64,000 nucleotides of DNA from Roseovarius arcticus (GCF_006125015.1 NZ_SZZN01000001.1:3720001-3784000); one strand, 5' to 3'. Shown: positions 34,059 through 44,158, counted from the stretch's first letter. Notes: generated by a model not told the origin, from the sequence alone. Program-made: numbers and translations.

Positions 34059-34849
34059 TCCCCAATATCTTGTCCATTGCAGGCTCGGACCCGTCGGGCG
34101 GGGCTGGCATTCAAGCCGATATAAAATCCATTTCTGCCAATGGCGGCTATGCCATGGCTGCGATCACAGCGCTGACCGCGCAGAACACACGCGGCGTGCA
34201 GGCCGTGCGGTTGATGGATGCAGATATCATCACAGCCCAAATTGCGGCGCTCCGCGAGGATATTCGCATCGACGCGGTCAAGATTGGAATGCTGGGTGGT
34301 GCCGTCCTGATTAACGCGGTGGTAGATGCGCTTGCAGGGCTGGACGCGCCCATCGTGCTGGACCCGGTCATGGTGGCCAAGGGCGGTGATCGCCTACTGG
34401 AAAGCGATGCGGTTAATGCGCTGCGCAGCCTGCTATTGCCAAAAGCCGCGCTGATCACGCCGAACCTGCCGGAGGCGGCCGATCTACTGGGCTGCGCCGA
34501 GGCGCTTAATTTGGATGAAATGACCCGCCAAGCGGACCAGCTATTGGGTCTTGGGGCGCAGGCCGTGTTGCTAAAAGGCGGGCATCTGGACAGTGACGCC
34601 AGCCCCGATCTGTTAGTGTGGCACGATGGTCGCGAGTGGCTGCATGGCGCGCGCATCGACACGGTGCGCACCCATGGCACAGGATGCACGCTGTCATCGG
34701 CCATCGCGGCGCATCTAGGCGCGGGTTTACCGCTGCTGGAGGCGGTGCAGCGCGGCAAAAAGTACATCACAGAGGCAATCGCCGCCGCACATCTGCTGGA
34801 TGTGGGCCATGGCCACGGACCCACGCATCACTTTTATCACTGGCAGTAG
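34055..34849 (+). CDS. thiD: Hydroxymethylpyrimidine/phosphomethylpyrimidine kinase
   Basis: A 264-residue ribokinase-fold enzyme phosphorylating HMP twice. Family strings are LSIAGSDPSGGAGIQADIK, TALTAQNTRGV, VKIGMLGG, VLDPVMVAKGG and the anion-hole THGTGCTLSSAIAA. It is the last gene of the thiMED salvage operon. No thiC or thiG is nearby, so this locus serves salvage. Confidence 0.95.
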   Translation: MIPNILSIAGSDPSGGAGIQADIKSISANGGYAMAAITALTAQNTRGVQAVRLMDADIITAQIAALREDIRIDAVKIGMLGGAVLINAVVDALAGLDAPIVLDPVMVAKGGDRLLESDAVNALRSLLLPKAALITPNLPEAADLLGCAEALNLDEMTRQADQLLGLGAQAVLLKGGHLDSDASPDLLVWHDGREWLHGARIDTVRTHGTGCTLSSAIAAHLGAGLPLLEAVQRGKKYITEAIAAAHLLDVGHGHGPTHHFYHWQ

Positions 34850-34966
34850 ACTCTATTCCGGCGCAAAAGTGGCTCTATAGGTAGTACCTTGGATGACGGA
34901 TGACTTAGCATCGTTGGTGTGGTCTCAAGGTGTCCTATGGCGCAGAGGGACACGCAAGGAGACAGC

Positions 34967-36097
34967 ATGACAGGATTACCCGATTTCCGGCTAGAGACGC
35001 ATTTCGCCAAGTGGGAGTTCAGCGCCCGCTACCACCTGACTGCTTCTGACGCCGAAAGCATGCCGCTGGCGGATTTACTGGCCATGGCGACGCCTGAGGA
35101 TCGTGCCGCATTTGAGAATATGTGGCTCGGTTACACCGAAACATGGGGCGAGCCTGCCTTGCGGGCTGAGATCGCCGCGACTTATGCCGGGCGGGATGCG
35201 GACGATATCCTGTGCTTTGCCGGGGCCAGCGAGGGGATATTTGCCGCCAATTCCGTGCTGCTGGCGCCGGGCGATCATGCCGTCGTCGTTACCCCGAACT
35301 ATCAGTCGCACGAGACGCTGCCTGCGATGATCTGCGACGTGACCGGCGTGCCGCTGGACGCAGATGATAACTGGTCACTGGATATCGACCGCGTGGCTGC
35401 CGCAATTCGGCCCAACACGCGGCTGGTGACGATCAACTTCCCGCATAATCCCACCGGGGCGATCCTGCCGCTGGATCGCTACCGCGCGCTGATCGCGCTG
35501 TGCCGCACCCACGGCATCTGGATTCTGCACGATGAGATTTTTCATGGGCTTGGGCCAAGCGGCGCCGCGCATCTGCCGTTTGTTGCGGACGAGTACGAGC
35601 GCGGGCTGTCCTTGGGCGTGATGTCCAAATCATACGGTTTGCCGGGCCTGCGCATTGGCTGGATCGCGTGCCAGGATCGCGATGTATTATCCCGCATGGA
35701 GCGGATGAAGCACTACTTATCTATCTGTAACTCCGGCCCGTCCGAGCATTTGGCCCGCATCGCGCTGAAGGCGCGCGGGCAGATATTGGCACGTAACAAC
35801 GCCATTGTGGACGAAAACCTGCCAAAATGGGACGCATTCTTTGACCGCCATGCGGATCTGTTTGAATGGCGGCGACCTGATGGATCCTGCATGGGGTATC
35901 CGCGTTATCTGGGCGCGGATGGCGTGGAGACGTTTGCCCGCCGGTTGGTCGAGGAGGCCGGCGTGCTGGTGCTGCCCAGCACGATCTATCGGTCCGATTT
36001 GGGCAAGACGCCGACAGATCGCTTCAGGATCGGGTTCGGTCGGACAGGGCTAGATGAGGGGCTTGCGGCGATGGAGGGATGGCTGGAACGGGAGTAG
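34967..36097 (+). CDS. PLP-dependent class I/II aminotransferase
   Basis: A 376-residue fold-type I aminotransferase. The PLP lysine is in MSKSYGLPGLRIGW, the Asn of NFPHNPTGA and the Tyr of HDEIFHGLG block are visible, and the carboxylate-binding Arg is in RFRIGFGR. It is closer to the capreomycidine/aspartate-aminotransferase-like branch than to AspC. Substrate unknown. Start at 34967 has an AAGGA site. It stands alone downstream of thiD by 117 bases. Confidence 0.88.
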   Translation: MTGLPDFRLETHFAKWEFSARYHLTASDAESMPLADLLAMATPEDRAAFENMWLGYTETWGEPALRAEIAATYAGRDADDILCFAGASEGIFAANSVLLAPGDHAVVVTPNYQSHETLPAMICDVTGVPLDADDNWSLDIDRVAAAIRPNTRLVTINFPHNPTGAILPLDRYRALIALCRTHGIWILHDEIFHGLGPSGAAHLPFVADEYERGLSLGVMSKSYGLPGLRIGWIACQDRDVLSRMERMKHYLSICNSGPSEHLARIALKARGQILARNNAIVDENLPKWDAFFDRHADLFEWRRPDGSCMGYPRYLGADGVETFARRLVEEAGVLVLPSTIYRSDLGKTPTDRFRIGFGRTGLDEGLAAMEGWLERE

Positions 36098-36300
36098 CAG
36101 GCGGCTTGAAATGGTGTTTTCAACAGCCAATTGCCTGCCGCGAAGCCGTTCGCTGACGCTTCTTCCTTCTGCATTTGCATTTTTGCAACTATAACTTGCT
36201 ATAGGCGCTGACACAGGCACGTGATTGGATCTTTGCCCGGTGATGCGTTGTTGAGTAGTTATCTACAGATTCGTGCCGCAACAAAAAGGATCAAAAACCT

Positions 36301-36966
36301 ATGCTGACCAGACGCCACTTCGTGATTTCGACAGCCGCTTTGTTTTCGGCACCCATTCCGACCATCGCAGCAGCGGCCCCGACGTCGGACCAATCGAAAT
36401 GGTCGAAATGGGATGCTCAGGTCACGCCCGCGAACTATGATCCGGCCACGTCGAACCCTTGGGGATTTAATCCGCGCTTCCTGCCACAGCGTGTCGAGGC
36501 GAATGATGGTCTGCGGCCCGGCGATATCCATGTCGATGCAGTGGCGCGGTATCTGTACCATATCGGCGGCGATGGAACGGCGATGCGCTACGGCGTCGCT
36601 ATTGCGCGCGGCAATCTTTACGAGCCGGGCACGTACACGATCCGGCGCAAGGCAAAATGGCCGACGTGGACGCCGACGGCAGCCATGATCAAGCGCGATC
36701 CCAACATTTATACGCAGCATGCAGATGGCATGAACGGCGGGCCGAACAACCCGCTCGGCTCTCGTGCGTTTTATCTATTTGTCGGCAATCGGGATACCTA
36801 CTTGCGCATTCACGGCTCTCCGCAGCCGCGCTCGATCGGGGGGCGGGCCAGTTCGGGCTGCGTTCGTATGGTTATGGCGCATATCATCGGTTTGTATGGA
36901 CAGGTTCAGCCCGGATCGACGGCATACCTATATGCGCCCGAGGACCGGATCGCAGCCCAAAGCTGA
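36301..36966 (+). CDS. L,D-transpeptidase (YkuD family)
   Basis: A 221-residue exported protein with a signal peptide (MLTRRHFVISTAALFSAP...) that has a TRR twin-arginine-like start. The YkuD active site is IHGSPQPRSIGGRASSGCVRM, with the conserved His and catalytic Cys. It cross-links peptidoglycan 3-3 or attaches proteins to it. It is monocistronic and ends at a bidirectional hairpin. Confidence 0.92.
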   Translation: MLTRRHFVISTAALFSAPIPTIAAAAPTSDQSKWSKWDAQVTPANYDPATSNPWGFNPRFLPQRVEANDGLRPGDIHVDAVARYLYHIGGDGTAMRYGVAIARGNLYEPGTYTIRRKAKWPTWTPTAAMIKRDPNIYTQHADGMNGGPNNPLGSRAFYLFVGNRDTYLRIHGSPQPRSIGGRASSGCVRMVMAHIIGLYGQVQPGSTAYLYAPEDRIAAQS

Positions 36967-36975
36967 GGCCACTTT

Positions 36976-36999
36976 CGCCGCCCTATCAGCAGGGCGGCG
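36976..36999. terminator. Bidirectional hairpin between convergent genes
   Basis: CGCCGCCCT (36976-36984) and AGGGCGGCG (36991-36999) form a perfect 9-bp stem with a 6-base loop, between the L,D-transpeptidase (+) and a small lipoprotein (-). T-runs are weak on both sides. Confidence 0.6.
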
Positions 37000-37011
37000 T
37001 TACCTGTCTGC

Positions 37012-37299
37012 TTAGGTCTTTGCGACGCGCTGTGTGCAAATCGGCCGGCCGTCTTTGGACCTAAGTGGCAGGAACGTAGTCTCGACCGGACCTGTATATT
37101 GATAGACATAGCATCCATCCGCCGGGTTAAGCCGTACAGCGTTCAGATTCTGGTAGGGTGCGGCAAGGGCCACTAGGCTCTCTGGCAACTCGCTTATGAA
37201 TTGATTGGACGCACCGCCCGTCCCGGTGCCACCCTCCATCTCCTCGCATGCCGCGAGCAGGAATGGTGCGCAGCCCAATAGCCAGACAAACTTATTCAT
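37012..37299 (-). CDS. Small predicted lipoprotein
   Basis: A 95-residue lipoprotein with lipobox PFLLAAC-EEM. The mature part has a Gly/Thr-rich linker followed by a compact domain (ALAAPYQNLNAVRLNPADGCYVYQYTGPVE in outline) with two cysteines (DGCYVY and RPICTQRV). I do not recognise a named family. Function unknown; it converges with the L,D-transpeptidase gene. Confidence 0.75.
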   Translation of the reverse strand: MNKFVWLLGCAPFLLAACEEMEGGTGTGGASNQFISELPESLVALAAPYQNLNAVRLNPADGCYVYQYTGPVETTFLPLRSKDGRPICTQRVAKT

Positions 37300-37388
37300 A
37301 ACAGATATTTCTCCTAGTTCTGGTTAGGATGGTCGATTTTATGTCGAAGGACCAGCGCTTTTGCGCGGGTCTAGGATGGGCGCTTGCC

Positions 37389-38201
37389 TCACCGCAGCCC
37401 CAAGACATCCAGCATGTCATAGGATCCCGGCTCGCGGCCTTGGCCCCATAGCGCCGCCTTAAGCGCGCCGCGCGCAAATACGGCGCGGTCAGTCGCGATG
37501 TGGCGCAGGACGATCCTCTCCCCGGCGGCGGCAAAGATGACGTCATGTTCGCCCACCACGTCGCCGCCTCGAATAGCGGAGAAGCCGATGTCGCCGCGCG
37601 TCCGTGCGCCCGTGATGCCGTCGCGCCCTCGGTCCGACACGCGGTCCAGCGCGACACCGCGCCCCGTCGCCGCCGCCTCGCCCATCATCAGGGCAGTGCC
37701 GGAGGGCGCGTCCACCTTTTGATTGTGATGCGCCTCGACGATCTCGATGTCGAAATCATCGTCCAGCGCGCGTGCGACCTTTTCGGTCAGCATGGTCAGT
37801 AGATTGACACCCAGGCTCATGTTGCCTGCGCGGATCTGTACGCAATGGCGGGCGGCGGGCTGTAGCGCCTCAACGTCGGCGTCTGAAAATCCCGTGGTGC
37901 CTATAACGTGCACGGCGCGGGCCTGCGCGGCCAACTGGGCAAATGCGATGGTGGCGGCGGGCGCGGTAAAGTCAATGATGGCCTGCGAGGGGGCGAACGC
38001 CTCTAGCGCGTCGTCCGTCACGATCACGCCCATTGCCGCGCCGCCCATCGCTTCGCCCACGTCGCGGCCGATCCATGCGTGGCCAGTACGCTCAACCGCG
38101 CCAGTAAGGTGGGCGCGCCCGCTATCCATGATGGTGCGGATCAGCATCTGGCCCATTCGGCCAGATGCGCCTGTCACTGCTATGCCCGGTCCTGTGCTCA
38201 T
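37389..38201 (-). CDS. dapB: 4-hydroxy-tetrahydrodipicolinate reductase
   Basis: A 270-residue enzyme of lysine and meso-diaminopimelate synthesis. The NAD(P) loop is [11 protein letters not shown] and the active-site strings are [16 protein letters not shown]. The start at 38201 has an AGGCAGGATC-like site; an in-frame extension to 38258 lacks family support. It is divergent from rbfA. Confidence 0.95.
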   Translation of the reverse strand: MSTGPGIAVTGASGRMGQMLIRTIMDSGRAHLTGAVERTGHAWIGRDVGEAMGGAAMGVIVTDDALEAFAPSQAIIDFTAPAATIAFAQLAAQARAVHVIGTTGFSDADVEALQPAARHCVQIRAGNMSLGVNLLTMLTEKVARALDDDFDIEIVEAHHNQKVDAPSGTALMMGEAAATGRGVALDRVSDRGRDGITGARTRGDIGFSAIRGGDVVGEHDVIFAAAGERIVLRHIATDRAVFARGALKAALWGQGREPGSYDMLDVLGLR

Positions 38202-38287
38202 GATCCTGCCTCTTTGCTGGTTGCAGCCCTCAATAGCGCGGGCATCATCGCTTGGCAAAGGGCGCTATAGGGACTAAATGCTGCGCT

Positions 38288-38698
38288 ATGGCAAAGAACA
38301 AATCTCAAGATGGCGCAGGCCCAACGCAACGGCAGCTTCAGGTTGGCGAGAACGTGCGCCGCACGCTGGCCGAAGTTCTGTCGCGCGGCGATATCCACGA
38401 TCCCGATCTCAGCCGCATGTCGGTGACGGTAGGCGAGGTGCGCATGTCCAACGATCTAAAGATCGCGACAGCCTATGTTATGCCGCTAGGCGGACACGGG
38501 CAGGAGGAATTGCCCGCCTTGCTGGCGCGCAACAAGGGTGAGCTGCGCCGCGTGATCGGCAAGAAGCTCGGCCTGAAATTCGCCCCTGATTTGCGGTTTC
38601 GGCTAGACCCGACCTTTGACCAGATGGACGAGACGCGCCGCCTCTTTTCCCAAGGTGCGGTGCAGCGTGATCTGGAGGATGGGGCCAGCGATGACTAA
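38288..38698 (+). CDS. rbfA: Ribosome-binding factor A
   Basis: A 136-residue KH-like protein that helps mature the 30S subunit and the 16S 5' end. Family strings are QLQVGENVRRTLAEVLSRGDI, TVGEVRMSNDLKIATAYVMP and RFRLDPTFDQMDETRRLF (in parts). It starts the rbfA...truB...rpsO-pnp translation cluster and overlaps the next gene by eight bases. Confidence 0.95.
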   Translation: MAKNKSQDGAGPTQRQLQVGENVRRTLAEVLSRGDIHDPDLSRMSVTVGEVRMSNDLKIATAYVMPLGGHGQEELPALLARNKGELRRVIGKKLGLKFAPDLRFRLDPTFDQMDETRRLFSQGAVQRDLEDGASDD

Positions 38699-39434
38699 GG
38701 CGTGGCTGGCGGCCCTGCTGGCGCTGCTGCCTGCGGTGCTGAGCGCGGCAGAGTGCCGAACGGACACGTTTGAGGATGTCCAGTACTCCATCTGCGAGGT
38801 CGACATGAGCGTCGCCGACTTGCGCGTTTTCCTCAAATCCCCCGAAGGCGAGACGTTGGGCAGTTTCAGCCGTGTCCGTGTCCAGCTGGCCGAGGATGGC
38901 GGCGATCTGGATTTTGCCATGAATGCCGGAATGTATCATTCGGACCGTCGGCCTGTCGGCCTTTATGTCGAGAACGGGCAGGAGCATGCGGGTCTTGTCA
39001 CGAGCAAGGGCCCTGGCAATTTCGGCTTGCTACCTAACGGTGTCCTATGCGTGCGAGAGGGCCGCGCCGACGTGATCGAGACGCTGCGCTTTGCCGATAG
39101 GGCGCCAGAGTGCCGCTATGCAACGCAGTCGGGGCCGATGCTGGTAGTGGACGGTGAATTGCATCCCCGTTTTTTGGTGGATAGCGACAGCCGCTACGTC
39201 CGCAACGGCGTCGGCACCAGCAATGACGGCACGCGGGCTGTGTTTGTCATCTCGAACGCGGCTGTGAACTTTCATACGTTTGGGCGCCTCTTTCGCGATC
39301 ATCTGGACCTGCCTCAGGCGCTTTATTTCGACGGCAATATCTCGCGCCTCTACGCGCCCGAGCTGAACCGCAGCGATATCGGATTTGCCATGGGGCCGAT
39401 CATTGGCACGGTGGTTCGCGGGCAGCCTGAATAG
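38691..39434 (+). CDS. Phosphodiester glycosidase family protein (NAGPA/DUF2233)
   Basis: A 247-residue exported protein with signal peptide (LLALLPAVLSAAEC). The NAGPA-type domain is visible in AMNAGMYHSDRRPVGLYV, GPGNFGLLPNGVLCV, ATQSGPMLVVDGELHP, SRYVRNGVGTSNDGTRAVFV and LYFDGNISRLYAP. Bacterial members are exopolysaccharide or peptidoglycan related; substrate unknown. It overlaps rbfA by eight bases. Such a gene between rbfA and truB is not part of the conserved translation cluster. Confidence 0.88.
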   Translation: MTKAWLAALLALLPAVLSAAECRTDTFEDVQYSICEVDMSVADLRVFLKSPEGETLGSFSRVRVQLAEDGGDLDFAMNAGMYHSDRRPVGLYVENGQEHAGLVTSKGPGNFGLLPNGVLCVREGRADVIETLRFADRAPECRYATQSGPMLVVDGELHPRFLVDSDSRYVRNGVGTSNDGTRAVFVISNAAVNFHTFGRLFRDHLDLPQALYFDGNISRLYAPELNRSDIGFAMGPIIGTVVRGQPE

Positions 39435-39533
39435 GCGCAAAATCAATGATGGATTCGGCTTTTTGGTGAAACGCCTTAGGTAGGCGCGTTGGCGGCCCGT
39501 CTGGCCGCGCCGATACCTGAGGGCACGCACATT

Positions 39534-40946
39534 ATGACCGCCGAAAAGACACTGAACGATGGCCCTGTAGGTCGCGCGCTATGGTCCGTCAGCGCGCCGA
39601 TGACGATCGGTATCTTGGGCGTGCTCAGCGTTGGTCTGGCGGATGCGTTCTTTCTGGCGCGCGACGGGGCGACATCCCTGGCCGCGATCGGCTTTGTCTT
39701 TCCTGTGATAACTGCGCTGACATCGCTGTCCATCGGGCTGTCTGCAGGCACAAACACTGTCATTAGTCAGGCCATCGGTCGCGGCGAAGACGCAGGTGAT
39801 CGCCGCCGTATGACCCTACACGCGATGGCGTTGGCGCTGGGGCTGTCCTGCACGATAGCGCTGATCGTATATCTGGTGGCGCCGCATCTCTTTGCTGCGA
39901 TGGGCGCCGGCGGCGAAGTGCTTGGCGCGATACTCGGGTATATGCGCTTTTGGTGCCTGAGCTTTCCGTTTTTAGTCACTGGTATGGCGCTGAATGCAGT
40001 TTTTCGCGCCGGGGGTCGCAGCGGTGTCGCCGCAATGGCAATGCTGGCGCAGGCACTTTTGAATATCGGCCTTGATCCGATGCTGATCTTTGGTTTTGGC
40101 CCGATTCCGGCGATAAGTATGGATGGCGCCGGCCTGGCCTCGCTGATCGCGCGGATGGCGTCGTTTTCGGGGCTGGCCTTCTTTGCGTGGCACGCTGGCG
40201 TCTTGCAGTTAAACGCGGCGCCATGGCTGGGCGCCGCGACCTCTATCCGCCGCATTGTGCGCGTGGGCGCGCCTGCCGCGATGTCAAATGCGATTAATCC
40301 GCTGGGCATGGCCATCGTCACCGGCTTTGTTGCCACCATCGGCGATACGGCCGTCGCGGGATTTGGCGCAGCGACGCGGGTGCAGGGCGTGGTCGTGGTG
40401 CCGCTGCTGGCGCTGTCATCTGGCATCGGGCCTGTTGTGGGGCAGGCGTGGGGCGCGGGCGACGAGGCGCGGGCGAAAAAGGGCCTGCGCATCACACATG
40501 CCGCCTGCGCGATCTTTGGGCTGGGTGTGGCGGCGCTGCTGCTATTCTCTGCGGTGCCGCTCGCCGCGATCATGACCTCGGGCAGCGAGGCGCAATCCTA
40601 CACCGCTACCTATCTGCGCATCGCCAGCTGGGGCTTTCTGGGCTATGGCATCCTGATTACGGCCAATGCGGCGATGAACGCGCGCGACCGCGCGCTATGG
40701 TCGATGAGCCTGAGCGGAACGCGTATCTTTCTGCTCTATGTACCGATGACGTGGGCGGGCCTTCAATTGGGCGGATATACCGGGATGCTGATCGGCGCGG
40801 TGGTTGCCAACCTTTTCAGTGGGTGGATGGCTCTGATTGCCGTCCGCTCTGTCGGTCTTGGGGTGATGGGCTGGGGGCCTGTGCGCTGGCCATCTGACTG
40901 GCTGGCGGCGCGGCTGGGTGCGCATGGCACGCCTGCCCGAGATTGA
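39534..40946 (+). CDS. MATE-family multidrug/sodium efflux transporter
   Basis: A 470-residue membrane protein with 12 predicted helices in two MatE repeats. Family strings are SAPMTIGILGVLSVGLADAFFLA and RVGAPAAMSNAINPLGMAIVTGFVATIG (in parts). It likely exports cationic compounds using a Na+ or H+ gradient. The ATG at 39534 has GAGGG at suitable spacing. It lies 99 bases after the glycosidase gene. Confidence 0.92.
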   Translation: MTAEKTLNDGPVGRALWSVSAPMTIGILGVLSVGLADAFFLARDGATSLAAIGFVFPVITALTSLSIGLSAGTNTVISQAIGRGEDAGDRRRMTLHAMALALGLSCTIALIVYLVAPHLFAAMGAGGEVLGAILGYMRFWCLSFPFLVTGMALNAVFRAGGRSGVAAMAMLAQALLNIGLDPMLIFGFGPIPAISMDGAGLASLIARMASFSGLAFFAWHAGVLQLNAAPWLGAATSIRRIVRVGAPAAMSNAINPLGMAIVTGFVATIGDTAVAGFGAATRVQGVVVVPLLALSSGIGPVVGQAWGAGDEARAKKGLRITHAACAIFGLGVAALLLFSAVPLAAIMTSGSEAQSYTATYLRIASWGFLGYGILITANAAMNARDRALWSMSLSGTRIFLLYVPMTWAGLQLGGYTGMLIGAVVANLFSGWMALIAVRSVGLGVMGWGPVRWPSDWLAARLGAHGTPARD

Positions 40947-41000
40947 CAGACCGCCGGCCTTGGGCTAGCCCCGCCTTTCATCCATCAAAGGCAGGACCGC

Positions 41001-41912
41001 ATGGCACGCAAACGCAAGGGACGCGATATCTCAGGCTGGCTGGTCGTGGACAAGCCTGCTGGCATCACCTCCACCTCCGTCGTGAACAAGGTGCGCTGGG
41101 CATTGCAGGCCAAAAAGGCCGGGCATGCCGGCACGCTGGACCCCGAGGCGACAGGCGTTCTGGCCGTGGCGCTGGGCGAGGCGACCAAGACGGTGCCGTA
41201 CATCACCGATGCGCTCAAGGCCTACAGGTTTGAGGTGCGGTTTGGCACGGCCACCAACACCGACGATGCAGAGGGCGAGGTGATCGCCACTAGCGACACA
41301 CGCCCCACCGATGATGAGATCAAGGAGGCGCTGCACCGCTTTGCCGGCGATATCATGCAGGTGCCGCCCAAGTTTTCGGCCGTAAAGGTTGATGGCGAGC
41401 GTGCCTATAAGCTGGCCCGCGACGGCGAGGATGTGACGCTGGCCGCGCGCCCGCTCTGGGTGGATGAATTGCTGCTGGCCGAGCGGCCCGATGCAGACCG
41501 CGCCGTGCTAGAGATGGTGTGCGGCAAAGGCGGCTATGTGCGCGCCATTGCCCGCGATCTGGGCGATGCACTGGGCTGCAAGGGGCACGTCACATGGCTG
41601 CGGCGTGTTTGGTCCGGCCCGTTCGAGGCCGAAGAGGGTATCACCTTGGACAAAGTCGAGGAACTGGCGCACGATCCTAGCATCGACGCGCATATCCTGC
41701 CGCTGGAAGTGGGTCTTACCGACCTGCCCGAACTACGCTGCACACCCGAAGGTGCGGCCAAGCTGCGAAATGGTAATCCCGGCATGGTCTATCCGGGTGA
41801 CGCCGAATATGGCGATGAATGCTGGGCCTCACTAGAGGGCCGCGCAGTGGCTGTGGGCATCTACAAGGCGGGCGAATTGCACCCCAGCCGCGTCTTTGCC
41901 GCGCCCGAATGA
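41001..41912 (+). CDS. truB: tRNA pseudouridine-55 synthase
   Basis: A 303-residue TruB. The catalytic Asp47 lies in [14 protein letters not shown], followed by [16 protein letters not shown] and the later [14 protein letters not shown]. It forms pseudouridine 55 in the T-loop of tRNAs. Its stop overlaps the DUF1643 start by four bases. Confidence 0.96.
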   Translation: MARKRKGRDISGWLVVDKPAGITSTSVVNKVRWALQAKKAGHAGTLDPEATGVLAVALGEATKTVPYITDALKAYRFEVRFGTATNTDDAEGEVIATSDTRPTDDEIKEALHRFAGDIMQVPPKFSAVKVDGERAYKLARDGEDVTLAARPLWVDELLLAERPDADRAVLEMVCGKGGYVRAIARDLGDALGCKGHVTWLRRVWSGPFEAEEGITLDKVEELAHDPSIDAHILPLEVGLTDLPELRCTPEGAAKLRNGNPGMVYPGDAEYGDECWASLEGRAVAVGIYKAGELHPSRVFAAPE

Positions 41913-42430
41913 TCACGCGCACACATCTGAAGGGCGACGCCGCGTCCACCGCAATCTATTCGCCCTGCGAGAGGTATCGTTACTCTTTGACCCGCATCTG
42001 GGACGATACAGCCGGACGCGCGCATTTTATCATGCTGAACCCCTCGACCGCGACCGAGATCCAGAACGACCCGACGGTCGAGCGATGCGAGCGGCGCGCC
42101 CGCGCGCTGGGCTTTGGCGCATTTCGTGTCAGCAACATCTTTGCTTGGCGCGACACCGACCCGCGCAAAATGCGCGCCGCCCTTGATCCGGTCGGCCCTG
42201 CCAACGACGCGGCCATTTTGGAGGGATGCGACTGGGCGGGGTGCAACATCGCCGCATGGGGCACCCACGGCGCGCATCTGGACCGGGGCGCGCAGGTCGC
42301 GGCCTTGCTCATCAACGCTGGCGGCGCGGTACATCATCTGGGCCTGACCAAGGACGGCCATCCGCGCCATCCGCTATATGTCGCGTATGCGCGCCAACCC
42401 GAATTGTGGGATATAATGCAGTCGCGTTAA
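41909..42430 (+). CDS. DUF1643 family protein
   Basis: A 173-residue protein with the DUF1643 strings [56 protein letters not shown], and [14 protein letters not shown]. The function is unknown. It is coupled to truB by an ATGA overlap and likely belongs to the same transcript. There is no signal peptide. Confidence 0.9.
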   Translation: MITRTHLKGDAASTAIYSPCERYRYSLTRIWDDTAGRAHFIMLNPSTATEIQNDPTVERCERRARALGFGAFRVSNIFAWRDTDPRKMRAALDPVGPANDAAILEGCDWAGCNIAAWGTHGAHLDRGAQVAALLINAGGAVHHLGLTKDGHPRHPLYVAYARQPELWDIMQSR

Positions 42431-42505
42431 CCACTTGCAGGGAATTGTCTGTTATGCACGCGGCAGATCTCGCATGTTGGATGCTGGATCATCAGGATTG
42501 ACGAC

Positions 42506-43720
42506 ATGCTGTTTCTTGCAGGCCTTATGGGAATGATGGCGCTCGGCGCGACCGCCTTTGCAGGTTTGTCGCCTGCGATGGACGATCATGAGGGCGCTGG
42601 GCGGGACGACTCGGGCGACGGCGATGACACAGCATCGCAAGACGAACCGAGCAGTGCCGACGAAGCTGGGGTGGAAATCAGCGGGACCAGTATTCTGGAT
42701 TTTGCGACCCTTGACACGCATCAGGTAGCGACGGGGAATGTCGCGAATGGTGGCGATCAGGACAACACTGCTGGCGACTTGGTTGATCCCACCAATGATG
42801 TGACGTCAGTGAGCGACACACTTGCCGATGTCCTCCCTGCGGATAAGCTGCCCAATGACGTTGCGCAGGCCACCAAGGTCAGCGACGCAGAAACTATCCA
42901 GCGCGTTGCTGTTGGCACAGTTGAAGACGATCATATGGCCGGAACGAGCGACCGAGATGTCGCCAACGGCTATGATGGAGATGACAAGTTAACTGGTGCG
43001 GAGGGCGACGACGAATTGTGGGGTGCGCTCGGCGACGATACGCTTGACGGAGGCGCCGGCAGTGACACACTGCATGGCGGCGCGGGCCAGGACGATGTGA
43101 AGGGTGAGGACGGAGAAGACCACGTGTTCGGCCATGGCGGCGACGATACTATGGCAGGCGGTGCAAACGACGACAGCCTCGTCGGAGGGCATGGCAACGA
43201 CACGCTGGACGGCGGCGACGATGACGACGCCATTCACGGCGGACTGGGCGACGATGTACTGCGCGGTGGAACTGGGGCAGATGTTTTATTTGGCGGCTGG
43301 GGCGACGACACATTGTCTGGCCTTGAGGATGATGATGGCACGGATGGCTGGGATGATACAGACGTCAGCGACTTTCTTAACGGCGGCGGCGGCGCCGACC
43401 TTATCATCGCTGGGGCAGGCGATATCGTGACCACCGGCGACGGGGCTGATACCGTCCTGCTGGGTGAGTGGCTAAGCATGGAGCATCAGGCGGATATTCT
43501 TGACTTCGCCCCTGGCGAGGACAGTTTGTTGGTGGTCTATGACGATATCACCGGAGGCGAGCCTGACGTGGATCTTTCCCCTGATCCCGACAATGCCAGC
43601 GTGCAGCATATCATGCTGAACGGGATTCAAATCGCTACGATTAACAATGTGCCGGGGCTGAACGCGGGCCACATCACGCTGGTCGGATCCAGCATGCTGC
43701 CAGCCGGTGTGATGCTGTAG
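42506..43720 (+). CDS. RTX-like calcium-binding protein
   Basis: A 404-residue protein with at least ten GGxGxDxLx-type nonapeptide repeats between about residues 140 and 290 (for example LDGGAGSDTLHGGAGQD, LVGGHGNDTLDGGDDDD and LRGGTGADVLFGGWGDD). These bind calcium as a parallel beta roll. The first 20 residues are hydrophobic (MLFLAGLMGMMALGATAFAG), and the following 100 are acidic and probably disordered. The C-terminal 100 residues form a separate domain. It may be an exported type I substrate, but no HlyB/HlyD/TolC genes are nearby. It lies between DUF1643 and rpsO. Confidence 0.88.
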   Translation: MLFLAGLMGMMALGATAFAGLSPAMDDHEGAGRDDSGDGDDTASQDEPSSADEAGVEISGTSILDFATLDTHQVATGNVANGGDQDNTAGDLVDPTNDVTSVSDTLADVLPADKLPNDVAQATKVSDAETIQRVAVGTVEDDHMAGTSDRDVANGYDGDDKLTGAEGDDELWGALGDDTLDGGAGSDTLHGGAGQDDVKGEDGEDHVFGHGGDDTMAGGANDDSLVGGHGNDTLDGGDDDDAIHGGLGDDVLRGGTGADVLFGGWGDDTLSGLEDDDGTDGWDDTDVSDFLNGGGGADLIIAGAGDIVTTGDGADTVLLGEWLSMEHQADILDFAPGEDSLLVVYDDITGGEPDVDLSPDPDNASVQHIMLNGIQIATINNVPGLNAGHITLVGSSMLPAGVML

Positions 43721-43861
43721 CATCCCGGCCCTTCCCAAACGATCCCAATTCGCCTATACGCCCCCAGTGCGCCCGCCATCGGCTTGCGTGCAGATTCTCT
43801 ATGGACCCTGCTGGACGACATCCCGGCTTGCGCCCGCAACCCCTGTTAAAAGGAGATCCCG

Positions 43862-44131
43862 ATGTCGATTACCGTCGAAGAAAAGCACCGCCTGATGAAG
43901 GAATTTGCAACCAAGGAAGGCGACACTGGCTCGCCCGAGGTTCAGGTTGCCATCCTCACATCGCGCATCACTACGCTGACAGAGCATTTCAAGACCCACA
44001 AGAAGGACAACCACGGTCGCCGTGGCCTTCTGAAGATGGTCGCGCTGCGCCGCAAGCTGCTGGACTATACCAAGTCCAAGGATGAGGCACGCTACCAAGA
44101 CCTGATCAAGCGTCTGGGCATCCGCCGCTAA
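43862..44131 (+). CDS. rpsO: 30S ribosomal protein S15
   Basis: An 89-residue S15 with the family strings [27 protein letters not shown] and [31 protein letters not shown] (in parts). It binds the central domain of 16S rRNA. AAAAGGAG precedes the ATG. It is followed by its own terminator and a 450-base gap before pnp. Confidence 0.98.
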   Translation: MSITVEEKHRLMKEFATKEGDTGSPEVQVAILTSRITTLTEHFKTHKKDNHGRRGLLKMVALRRKLLDYTKSKDEARYQDLIKRLGIRR

Positions 44132-44158
44132 GCGTTTCGAGCTAATTTACAAAACTTT

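Noticed and set aside
36259..36720. Antisense frame opposite the L,D-transpeptidase gene
   Set aside because: The plus-strand gene has a clear YkuD active site and signal peptide; the antisense product is Arg-rich and featureless.
42900..43330. CRISPR-like or satellite repeats in the RTX region
   Set aside because: The pattern is degenerate nonapeptide coding repeats of an RTX domain.
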